Assembly: GCA_001003855.1 (NCBI GenBank)
Contig: LCPX01000002.1
Coordinates: 1-38,620 of the forward strand
Direction of reading: 5' to 3'
DNA length: 38,620 nucleotides
DNA from: Candidatus Moranbacteria bacterium GW2011_GWE1_49_15
GTDB taxonomy: Bacteria > Patescibacteriota > Minisyncoccia > Moranbacterales > GWC2-37-73
Under the pieces are notes generated by a model. The model made no database searches, had not been told where the DNA came from, and saw only the letters and a program-made list of their open reading frames with translations. A program made the position numbers and the translations under genes. The first letter of the stretch is position 1. The number at the start of each line of letters is the position of its first letter. Positions 8,318-15,947 of this stretch are shown here, piece by piece.

Positions 8318-9874
8318 CTATTGTTTGAGTTCCCACATCTTGTCATCAGGAAAATTCTTATATTCGGTGACGGTCAGGTCGGGGAATTGCGACCTCACTC
8401 TTCCTATGAGATGGCTGTCAGTCAGCAGGATCACGAAATCTCCTTGGGGCTGAAGCGAGTCCAGTTCCCCCGGATAGACGTAATGCGTGTCCGGCAGGTC
8501 AGGGTTGAGGAATTTCACCGGTATCCTTTCCATACTTTCCGCAATCACGTATTTTTGGGTGCCAGCCGGATAGGTTCGCAGGCGGTATGCCATATCTTTG
8601 AGATTGGCATTGAAAGACTCGTGTTGTTTCTGGTTGTTTTTGAAGAAGACGAAATATTTCAAAGTGTTGAATGTCGCGATGAAAATGAACGCGCCGGCCA
8701 GGACCGACAATATCACGACCCTTAGGGAATAGCCGTGTTTGGGGATTTTGCCCATTATCCAGAGGAAAGGGATGGTCGCGAAAATCATGACCACCGGCAA
8801 TGTTCCGATCGCGCGCAGGGCGTGCGGTAGTCCTTCCGCGGTCAAAAATTCCGGGGCCAGCATGGCGAAAAACCAAGCCAGGAGGAAAAAATAAAGATAA
8901 AGCTTTTCATCGTGGACATCATGTCTAAATCTGAGCCAAAGCAGGTGGAAGGCCTTGGCGATCACATATAAAAATCCTGCCAGGAAAGTTATGCCCACGA
9001 TGGGATCAAGTATCGGATAGGGAGGATAGTTGTGCCGCCAGTTCTGGTCGCCCCAGAAATTGTATTTGACCAGACTGAGGACGAAGCTCCTCGCTATGGT
9101 CGGGACGAGCTTGCCCTGGTTCATTTCAGGAGCGAACACCGAGATGGAGGCGGATCTGGATTCCAGATATTCCGGATGCGTATAGAATTCGTAGATCATC
9201 GGGGAAAGCGTTATCAGGGTGGCGGCCCCGAAGACGATTATCTGTTTCCAGAAATTCCTGATGAAATGTTTCTGGGTGATCAGCATGAAAACAAAAAGTG
9301 CTCCGACTATGGCCGGGGCGATGCGGAAAGCGATATAGGTGTGGAAGCCCAGACCGAAAATGAGTCCGGAAAAAATGAAAGGGGAATATTTTTTGCTGCG
9401 AAATCCCTTGAGAAGGAAATAGAAGGAGAATGAAAGGATAAGCGGCACCATGATCGCGCGGAAGCCTATCCTGGAGAAATTAATCGCCCAAAAAGAAAAG
9501 GCTGTCAGGTACGCGCTGATTAGTCCCGCCCTGGCGCTGCGGAAAATCTCCTTTGATAGAAGGAAGACGCCGAAGACCGTGAGCGTTCCGATGAGGATGG
9601 ACGCCAGTTTGAGCGAAAGTACGCTCGGACCCATGAGTTTGATGAAAAAAGCTTGGATGTTTATGAACAAACCTTCGCGTCCGTTGTTGTCGGGATAGAA
9701 AAGTTGGTAATTTCCGGTTTCTATGGCGCGCAGGGCATCCATTCCGTTGACGGCTTCATCGGGATAAATTCCCGAAGGGATGTTTTCGATGTCTGCGAAC
9801 CTCAGGAAAAACGCCGCTGCGATGATGGCGAGCAGCATGAGCACGTTAAGAAAGCATTTTTGTTTTTGTTTCAT
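8318..9874 (-). CDS. Multi-membrane GT-C glycosyltransferase (ArnT/PMT-like)
   Basis: A 518-residue membrane protein with an N-terminal helix, then GIYPDEAVNGMDALRAI; the Asp-Glu at about 39-40 matches the catalytic acidic pair of GT-C enzymes such as ArnT and RgtB. A second conserved-looking loop is LFYPDNNGREGLFINIQAF. About eleven further hydrophobic segments follow, then a soluble tail from about residue 420 (YVIAESMERIPVKFLN). It is the first gene of the minus-strand pair and has its own extended -10 promoter near 9953-9961. It is expected to use a polyprenyl-linked sugar; acceptor unknown. Confidence 0.82.
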   Translation of the reverse strand: MKQKQKCFLNVLMLLAIIAAAFFLRFADIENIPSGIYPDEAVNGMDALRAIETGNYQLFYPDNNGREGLFINIQAFFIKLMGPSVLSLKLASILIGTLTVFGVFLLSKEIFRSARAGLISAYLTAFSFWAINFSRIGFRAIMVPLILSFSFYFLLKGFRSKKYSPFIFSGLIFGLGFHTYIAFRIAPAIVGALFVFMLITQKHFIRNFWKQIIVFGAATLITLSPMIYEFYTHPEYLESRSASISVFAPEMNQGKLVPTIARSFVLSLVKYNFWGDQNWRHNYPPYPILDPIVGITFLAGFLYVIAKAFHLLWLRFRHDVHDEKLYLYFFLLAWFFAMLAPEFLTAEGLPHALRAIGTLPVVMIFATIPFLWIMGKIPKHGYSLRVVILSVLAGAFIFIATFNTLKYFVFFKNNQKQHESFNANLKDMAYRLRTYPAGTQKYVIAESMERIPVKFLNPDLPDTHYVYPGELDSLQPQGDFVILLTDSHLIGRVRSQFPDLTVTEYKNFPDDKMWELKQ

Positions 9875-9952
9875 TTTTTTTAGTTATTTTTGATTTCAGA
9901 AAAGGCTCCGTTCAACCGACAAAGGGCGGATGACGGTCCGATTTCCGTTTTC

Positions 9953-9981
9953 ATTATATCATCCGATAGGCGTTTTTAAAA
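9953..9981 (-). promoter_or_regulatory. Extended -10 promoter for the GT-C gene pair
   Basis: On the minus strand TGATATAAT (extended -10; TATAAT core at 9958-9953) is preceded 17 bases upstream by a weak -35, TTTTAA. The predicted start leaves a leader of about 70 nt to the ATG at 9874. Confidence 0.65.
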
Positions 9982-10026
9982 GAAGCGTCGCGCGCGTGCG
10001 GATTCTTAGCGCCTTTGGATTTTTTA

Positions 10027-10035
10027 TGGTATAAT
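10027..10035 (+). promoter_or_regulatory. Extended -10 promoter for the large coiled-coil gene
   Basis: TGGTATAAT is a perfect extended -10. There is no convincing -35, as expected for this promoter class. The predicted start near 10042 gives a leader of about 30 nt to the ATG at 10073. This promoter lies downstream of and facing away from the one at 9953-9981. Confidence 0.65.
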
Positions 10036-10072
10036 TTTGACAAACGTCATTTCGTGTAAAACAAAAAAACGC

Positions 10073-12751
10073 ATGGAGGAAGGACCGAGAAAAATTCCAG
10101 TCAGAATCGAAGATGAAGAATCGAAGAAACCCGAAGAAAGAGTTTTTTCAAACGCTCCTGTCATCAAGGGCGCTAATTTGCATAGGCTTTTGGAGCTCAG
10201 TAAGTCTCTGCCGAAAGGACCGGATAATCCGTCTTTGGAAAACGGGCCGACAGGGAAGCCTGTAAGCAAGGTGGCGTTCCCGATGGAGCCCCAGCAGGGA
10301 ACTGTTGAGCGTGTTGCGAAAAATTTGGGAGCGGCAGCGGCTGCCGACATGGAAAATATCCAAGCGAAGGAAAGGAGTTATCTCCGTGCCAGGAACGAAG
10401 TGGGGAACATGCTTACCAGCATAAGGAAATCCCTTGAGGGCCTGTCTTTCGAGGAAGTGGACCAAAGGAAATGGGGATTTAAAATCGATACGGCCCAAAT
10501 AAACATGGACGGACTCGATGAGGATCAAAAAAAGGAGCTCGCGTCCTATGTGGAGAAACTGAACAAGGTCGAGATACCCAAGTTTTTTCCGGAAAAACCG
10601 AAAGTCCCGAGGGTCCGCAAAAGGAAGGTTCTCGGAGAGGAATGGCGGAAAAATGAAAAAAAGGGGGATTTGAACGAGCGGAAGTCTTATGTCGATACCA
10701 TAGTGAAAGGACAGCTGGATAAGTTGGAAGATGTGATTTCCGGAAAAAAGAAGGCGACTAGGATGTTGCTAAAGACCACAGGGGGCATAAACATCCAGAC
10801 GAAATTGCTATCGGTTGCCGACAGGGAGAAGTTGGAGCTTTATATCAAAGAAAAAAAGGAACTTATTTTGACGAAAAAGAGGATAGTGGAAGACATCCTC
10901 GGGAAAAAACTGAAATCCAAGAAGAATGGTTTTGCGGAAAAGATAGCCTCCGAGATCAACGAAGCCAAGGAAAAATTCGACGCTTTGTATGATGAAAAAT
11001 TCGGCAAACTGAAAACTGCTTTCGAAAGCGGCGCGATTGATGCGCAAAAACAAGACGAGTCACAGTCGATGCTGGGCGATATCGCGAACGGATATACGGC
11101 TTTTATTGTGAGCGCCGAAGGTAAACGTTCCGATAAGTCGGTCTTGGCCAGGATTTCGGAATTTTATGCTGAATTAGGCTCGTTGGATTTTGATTTCGCT
11201 CCGGTAGCTGTCGTGGGCAGCGGAGCCGCGGAGGCGGTGCCCGCCACCCCGGCCCAGGGCGCGCCAGAAGAGGAGCCGTTGGAGACTAGAAACGAAGAGG
11301 CACTGGAAAAGAGAATCGAGGAGCTCCACTTGCTGATTAAGGATGCGCTGGACAAGCATATCGACATGGGCAGGGGCCTAGAGGAGATTGAAAAAACGAA
11401 TCCGGTTTTGGGGGGTTATATCAAAAAAGAACTCGGCTTGTTGGAAGAAAACATCAGGCGGTGGCATAAGGAAATCAAGCAAGGGGAAATTTCATTGGCC
11501 CAAGCGGAAGATTCTTTGGTTATTGATTTGGAGGACGAGGTTTCGGAGCCGGGGGAGCGGCAGGCGGGTGACGCCGGTCCTGGAACTGTGGTCACGGAAA
11601 AGTTGCAGCTGGAAAGCGACGCGCGGTTAAACAGAGACAGGGACAGGCTCGATAATTCGAGAAGGATGTTGGTGGAAAACTTCGTTGAAAAGTTCAAGAA
11701 ATACAAGGCTATCGGTCGCGGTTTGGGCATGAAAAACGACGTATTCGAGCGGATCATGGAAGATTATGACGACAGGGATAAAGGTTTCAGGGTATATTAC
11801 CGGGACGACTTGGACGTTTTCAAGAAAGCGGCGAATAGTCTTGAAGCCGCGGACGGTTCGCTTGAAAGCGGTATGGATATTTTCCTGGAAAAAGAAGTCA
11901 GCGAGATAACCGGCCAATTGCAAGAAGGTTTTTCCGGATATGCGGTTGACGCCGATGAATTGGCGGACAAATTCACGGGATATCTTTTCGCCGATATCGC
12001 CGTGGAAAAAAGAAACGGTGCAGAAGAGCCGGAGTTCCGGGAGGTCATTGTTATGGAGCCGGCCGGAATGGAGAATGAGGCTGACATGAAAGGCAATGAG
12101 AGCGAGTCCTTCAAGACTGTCGAAATAAAAGAGGGACCATTGGAAGACGTTGAGAAATTCATTACCGTCAGAAGACATGTCTTGGACAAGCTGCATCCGG
12201 AACTCAAAAATTGGAAAACGATCGACGTGGCCAGGAAGATGCTGGATAATTTCACCCACGACAATCCGAGCGAGGATTTTTCCCAGGGCATGATATCGGG
12301 AGATAGGATTTTGATAGATCTTGAGTCGTTGCATATATTCCCCCTGAATCCGGGCGAGGGAAAAAGGATATATCTGGAAAGATATAAGGGAGAAGAAATG
12401 AGCAATGAACAGTGGAAGGATCTTCCCGATGCCGTCAGGATAGAAATCCTTTCCTATGGAGAGGACGATTTCGGAGGAACGGTCAGGGAATTGCAATCCG
12501 ATTTGGCCGGGCTGTCGAACATCAGGGTCGGAACCGTATGGCAAAAATGGAGGGAGATAAAAGACTCGACTTATGGGGTGGCTTGCGATAAATTCGGCAT
12601 GAAAGTCGGGCTGGACGCCCTTGTCGGCAGGTATGCGGACGTTTTGGATCCGGATACCGTGAAGCCGCAACCCCAGGAAAGCTTGAGGCTCTGGAGCGGC
12701 AAAGTCGCCAATTTGATTTTGAAGCTCAAAAGCGGTAGCAGGAAGCGATAA
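10073..12751 (+). CDS. Large charged, mostly coiled-coil protein of unknown function
   Basis: A protein of about 892 residues that I do not recognise. It has no signal peptide or membrane segment and is rich in Lys, Glu and Asp with long predicted helices, including a clear heptad-like run after the linker (EEALEKRIEELHLLIKDALDK). A short Ala/Pro-rich linker (AAEAVPATPAQGAPEEE, near residue 395) splits it into two halves; a more globular C-terminal part contains DLPDAVRIEILSYGEDDF and KWREIKDSTYGVACDKFGMK. I chose the ATG at 10073 because it follows the extended -10 promoter at a normal distance; a TTG at 10037 would lie at or before the transcript start. It is followed closely by a small acidic protein and a VirB4/TraG-type ATPase, which suggests a shared machine. 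Confidence 0.75.
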   Translation: MEEGPRKIPVRIEDEESKKPEERVFSNAPVIKGANLHRLLELSKSLPKGPDNPSLENGPTGKPVSKVAFPMEPQQGTVERVAKNLGAAAAADMENIQAKERSYLRARNEVGNMLTSIRKSLEGLSFEEVDQRKWGFKIDTAQINMDGLDEDQKKELASYVEKLNKVEIPKFFPEKPKVPRVRKRKVLGEEWRKNEKKGDLNERKSYVDTIVKGQLDKLEDVISGKKKATRMLLKTTGGINIQTKLLSVADREKLELYIKEKKELILTKKRIVEDILGKKLKSKKNGFAEKIASEINEAKEKFDALYDEKFGKLKTAFESGAIDAQKQDESQSMLGDIANGYTAFIVSAEGKRSDKSVLARISEFYAELGSLDFDFAPVAVVGSGAAEAVPATPAQGAPEEEPLETRNEEALEKRIEELHLLIKDALDKHIDMGRGLEEIEKTNPVLGGYIKKELGLLEENIRRWHKEIKQGEISLAQAEDSLVIDLEDEVSEPGERQAGDAGPGTVVTEKLQLESDARLNRDRDRLDNSRRMLVENFVEKFKKYKAIGRGLGMKNDVFERIMEDYDDRDKGFRVYYRDDLDVFKKAANSLEAADGSLESGMDIFLEKEVSEITGQLQEGFSGYAVDADELADKFTGYLFADIAVEKRNGAEEPEFREVIVMEPAGMENEADMKGNESESFKTVEIKEGPLEDVEKFITVRRHVLDKLHPELKNWKTIDVARKMLDNFTHDNPSEDFSQGMISGDRILIDLESLHIFPLNPGEGKRIYLERYKGEEMSNEQWKDLPDAVRIEILSYGEDDFGGTVRELQSDLAGLSNIRVGTVWQKWREIKDSTYGVACDKFGMKVGLDALVGRYADVLDPDTVKPQPQESLRLWSGKVANLILKLKSGSRKR

Positions 12752-12758
12752 CTTCGGA

Positions 12759-12764
12759 TATAAT
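12759..12764 (+). promoter_or_regulatory. Possible -10 element upstream of the 149-residue gene
   Basis: A perfect TATAAT lies just after the stop codon of the large coiled-coil gene and 32 bases before the next ATG. The -35 region is poor, so this may be an internal promoter or chance. Confidence 0.4.
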
Positions 12765-12795
12765 GGAACATATAAACAAGTAAGTTGAAATAATT

Positions 12796-13245
12796 ATGGA
12801 ACCCATAAAGTCAAATCTGGAGCCGATCGATGAGAAAGATCTCGATCTTCGGGAAAAATTGAAAGGTGGAGAGGTGGGGGTCGGAGAATTCGGTGCGGAA
12901 GAAGAGGTTTTCAAAGTCGAGAAGGAAGTTTCCCAGGAAAAGGCGGTAGCCGAAAAGGACAATGCGTATTCCCAGATCATGTCCAAGTTGCAAGATAACG
13001 GTACCGGATCCGATATCGACGCTTCCGTCGTTTCGGACGATGCCCAAAAAGTATCTGAAAAAACCGATGCCGATTCCCAGATCCAGCATCTTGTCGATAT
13101 CGCCATGACCAAGGGGGTCGTGCATGCGGTGAAGGTCGCAAAACACATAGATGACAATTACGTGCTCGATACCTTCCATGACAAACTTATGGCCGAGGGA
13201 TTGCATGATGCCCTTGTCGAAAAGGGGCTATTGAAAAACATGTAG
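12796..13245 (+). CDS. Small acidic protein of unknown function
   Basis: A 149-residue protein of no family I can name. The first 90 residues are strongly acidic and probably disordered; the last 60 look folded and helical (IQHLVDIAMTKGVVHAVKVAKHIDDNYVLDTFHDKLMAEGL). It has no membrane segment. It lies between the 892-residue coiled-coil gene and the membrane ATPase gene, 101 bases before the latter. From context it could be an adaptor or regulator of the ATPase; this is inference only. Confidence 0.65.
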   Translation: MEPIKSNLEPIDEKDLDLREKLKGGEVGVGEFGAEEEVFKVEKEVSQEKAVAEKDNAYSQIMSKLQDNGTGSDIDASVVSDDAQKVSEKTDADSQIQHLVDIAMTKGVVHAVKVAKHIDDNYVLDTFHDKLMAEGLHDALVEKGLLKNM

Positions 13246-13296
13246 GTCGGTTTTCCGATAAAATAAAAACAGATATAAAAAACAACCTTTTTGCGT

Positions 13297-13322
13297 CCTT
13301 GTGGCAACTGTCCGTCACAAGG
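13297..13322 (+). other. Hairpin upstream of the VirB4-like ATPase gene
   Basis: CCTTGTG (13297-13303) pairs with CACAAGG (13316-13322). The second arm runs into a purine-rich AGGAG; a second GGAG lies at about 13331, twelve bases before the ATG. It lacks a T tail and could affect translation start rather than end transcription. Confidence 0.45.
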
Positions 13323-13346
13323 AGTCATCAGGAGTGAAAATAAAAA

Positions 13347-15809
13347 ATGTTCGAAATAGACCTCAATATAATCCTGATCCCGTTGGTCGCGGTTTTGGCC
13401 GCACTTACCCTGGTGGCCGGAGCCCTTTTGGTTCTCCGCAGTTTTTTCAATTTCCGCGCACAGATAAACAGATCGGTGAATATGGATCTTGAGATAATAA
13501 AGATCGCCAAGTCTTTCAAAAGCGGACAGGAGCAGGACAACCCGGAAGGCTGGAAGGAGGAAATAGGAGCCATGGAACAACTCTTAATGACGCTGGCCAA
13601 CCTCAAGGAAAAGAGCTCCTTTTTTGGCAAGCTTGTTTATGGTCAGCCCCACGTGACTTTGGAGTTGGCCCAGCCGGCCAACAGCGAGGAGATCTTATTC
13701 TACATGGCCATACCTAAAAAGTTCAGGGAAAGCATCGAGAAACAGGTGCATAGTTATTTTCCGGAGGCTTCAATCGAGAAGGTTACCGATTATACGATTT
13801 TTTCTCCGGGAAGTTATACGGCGGCCGCGGTCTTGGGGCTCAAAAACAGCTATGCTTTGCCGGTCATGACGTATGAGGATATGAATGTCGATCCTTTGAA
13901 CGAGATTTCCAATGCTTTAAGTAAGTTGCATGATTTCGAGGAGGGAGGAGTGATCCAATTGGTTTTGCGTCCGGCCGGAACCAGTTGGAGAAGACGCGGG
14001 AGGGATATAGCGCACAAAATGCAGCAAGGGAAAAGGCTTAAGGATGCCAGCGGAGATTCTTTTATTCTTGATGCCGGCAAGGAAACTATCAGGATATTGC
14101 AAAATAAGCAGAGCGACCAATCTTATGGGAGCGGGGATTCGGTGCAATTGACGCCTGAGGAGCAGGAACTCGTCAAAGATATTGAGAGGAAATCAGGCAA
14201 AGTCGGTTTCCGGGTCAATATCCGCATCTTGGCTTCAGCCAAAACCCAACAAAGGGCGGATGACATACTTTCCCATTTGGAAAATTCTTTTTCGCAATTC
14301 GAAAGCGCGGAATCCAATCATTTCGTCATTAAAACCAGGACCAAGAATAAGCAGGTCGCTTTCGATTATATATTCAGGAATTTCAATCCGGACAATTCCA
14401 TGATCCTCAGTACGGAGGAGATAGCCAGCATTTTCCATTTCCCGATTTCCACGACCGCGACCCCGAAAATCAAATGGCTGAAAGCCGGGGCGGCCCCGCC
14501 GCCGCTCAACATCCCCAAGGAGGGACTGCTTTTGGGGTATAATGATTATCGCGGCGTGAAAACGGATATCAGGATGACGGACACCGACAGGCGCCGACAT
14601 TTATACACTATAGGTCAGACCGGAGCCGGAAAATCGAATTTCCTCCAGGAATTGGCCAAGCAGGATGCGAAAAACGGCAAGGGATTCTGCTTCATCGACC
14701 CGCACGGGGATGCGATCGAGGATATTTTGACCGCTATTCCGAAGGAGCGGGCGGAGGACGTGATAGTATTCGATCCGTCCGACATGGAGAGACCTTTCGG
14801 TCTCAATATGCTTGAATATGATCCGGCCAATCCCCAGCAAAAGACTTTTGTGATAAACGAAATGATAGGCATCTTCGACCAGTTATACGACCTCAAGGCG
14901 ACGGGAGGGCCTATGTTCGAGCAATACGTCAGGAACGCCATGCTTCTTATCATGGAAGACCCGGACTCCGGTTCAACTTTGATGGAGATTTCCAAAGTGT
15001 TGGCTGACGAGGATTTCAGAAGGATGAAGCTTTCCAAATGCACCAATCCGGTAGTCCGCGATTTCTGGATCAAGGAGGCTGAGAAAGCCGGAGGGGAAGC
15101 TGCGCTTGCCAACATGGTCCCGTATATCACGTCGAAGCTCACGACCTTCATCTCCAACGACATGATGCGTCCGATCATCGCCCAGCAGAAAAGCACGCTC
15201 AATTTCCGCGAAATCATGGATAATGGCAAGATTTTGCTGGTGAAGCTCTCCAAGGGAAAAATCGGCGAGATCAACGCGCATTTGCTCGGTATGGTGATCG
15301 TCGGAAAGATTTTGATGAACGCACTGGGGAGGGTGGATATGCCGGAGGAAGAGCGCAGGGATTTTTATCTGTATTTGGATGAGTTTCAAAACGTCACCAC
15401 GGATTCCATTTCCCAGATCCTTTCCGAGGCCAGGAAATATCGCTTGTGCTTGGTTATCGCGCACCAATTTATCGGGCAACTCAGCGAGCCCATATCCAAG
15501 GCGGTGTTCGGCAACGTCGGTTCCATGTGCGCCTTCCGCGTAGGTCCGGAAGACGGGGAATTTCTGGAAAAACAGTTCGAGCCCATATTCAAAGCCAATG
15601 ATCTTGTTAACGTGGACAACTACAACTGCTTTACGCGCATGCTGGTGAACAACGAGCTTTCGAAACCTTTCAGTATGAAAACCTATCCTCCGACGGCCGG
15701 GGACCAGAAAGTGGCGAATTACCTTAAGGAGCTTTCCAGGTTGAAATACGGAAGGGATTCCCGCATCGTGAACAGGGAAATCATGGAAAGGACGAAGTTC
15801 GCCGAATAA
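13347..15809 (+). CDS. Membrane-anchored type IV secretion-type ATPase (VirB4/TraG/VirD4-like)
   Basis: An 820-residue protein. Residues about 7-33 are a membrane helix; residues 100-400 form a region with SEEILFYMAIPKKFRESIEKQV that resembles the N-terminal part of conjugation ATPases; the motor domain follows. Walker A is GQTGAGKS (about 423-430) in HLYTIGQTGAGKSNFLQEL, then FCFIDPHGDAIEDIL, Walker B is FYLYLDEFQN (about 673-682), and the AHQFIGQL glutamine motif is near 705. These motors pump DNA or protein, or assemble pili, at the inner membrane. No other recognisable secretion or pilus gene lies in the window. Neighbours are two unknown soluble proteins in the same direction; a terminator follows. 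Confidence 0.88.
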   Translation: MFEIDLNIILIPLVAVLAALTLVAGALLVLRSFFNFRAQINRSVNMDLEIIKIAKSFKSGQEQDNPEGWKEEIGAMEQLLMTLANLKEKSSFFGKLVYGQPHVTLELAQPANSEEILFYMAIPKKFRESIEKQVHSYFPEASIEKVTDYTIFSPGSYTAAAVLGLKNSYALPVMTYEDMNVDPLNEISNALSKLHDFEEGGVIQLVLRPAGTSWRRRGRDIAHKMQQGKRLKDASGDSFILDAGKETIRILQNKQSDQSYGSGDSVQLTPEEQELVKDIERKSGKVGFRVNIRILASAKTQQRADDILSHLENSFSQFESAESNHFVIKTRTKNKQVAFDYIFRNFNPDNSMILSTEEIASIFHFPISTTATPKIKWLKAGAAPPPLNIPKEGLLLGYNDYRGVKTDIRMTDTDRRRHLYTIGQTGAGKSNFLQELAKQDAKNGKGFCFIDPHGDAIEDILTAIPKERAEDVIVFDPSDMERPFGLNMLEYDPANPQQKTFVINEMIGIFDQLYDLKATGGPMFEQYVRNAMLLIMEDPDSGSTLMEISKVLADEDFRRMKLSKCTNPVVRDFWIKEAEKAGGEAALANMVPYITSKLTTFISNDMMRPIIAQQKSTLNFREIMDNGKILLVKLSKGKIGEINAHLLGMVIVGKILMNALGRVDMPEEERRDFYLYLDEFQNVTTDSISQILSEARKYRLCLVIAHQFIGQLSEPISKAVFGNVGSMCAFRVGPEDGEFLEKQFEPIFKANDLVNVDNYNCFTRMLVNNELSKPFSMKTYPPTAGDQKVANYLKELSRLKYGRDSRIVNREIMERTKFAE

Positions 15810-15881
15810 GGAGGATAGGAATGGGTTGTTGCGGCTGACGCCGAAGATTTTCCGGGCCGCCCCCATCTTTGCTTGAGAAAT

Positions 15882-15910
15882 AAAAACCACCCTTTGTCGG
15901 GTGGTTTTTT
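15882..15910. terminator. Bidirectional intrinsic terminator
   Basis: AAAACCACCC pairs with GGGTGGTTTT over a six-base loop, with A and T runs on opposite sides. It separates the ATPase gene from the converging propeller protein gene. Confidence 0.88.
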
Positions 15911-15947
15911 GCGTGTTCCGATGTCGGCGCGCGGCGACGGATTGTCG

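Noticed and set aside
10037..10072. TTG start for the large coiled-coil protein
   Set aside because: It lies one base after the -10 box, before the predicted transcript start.
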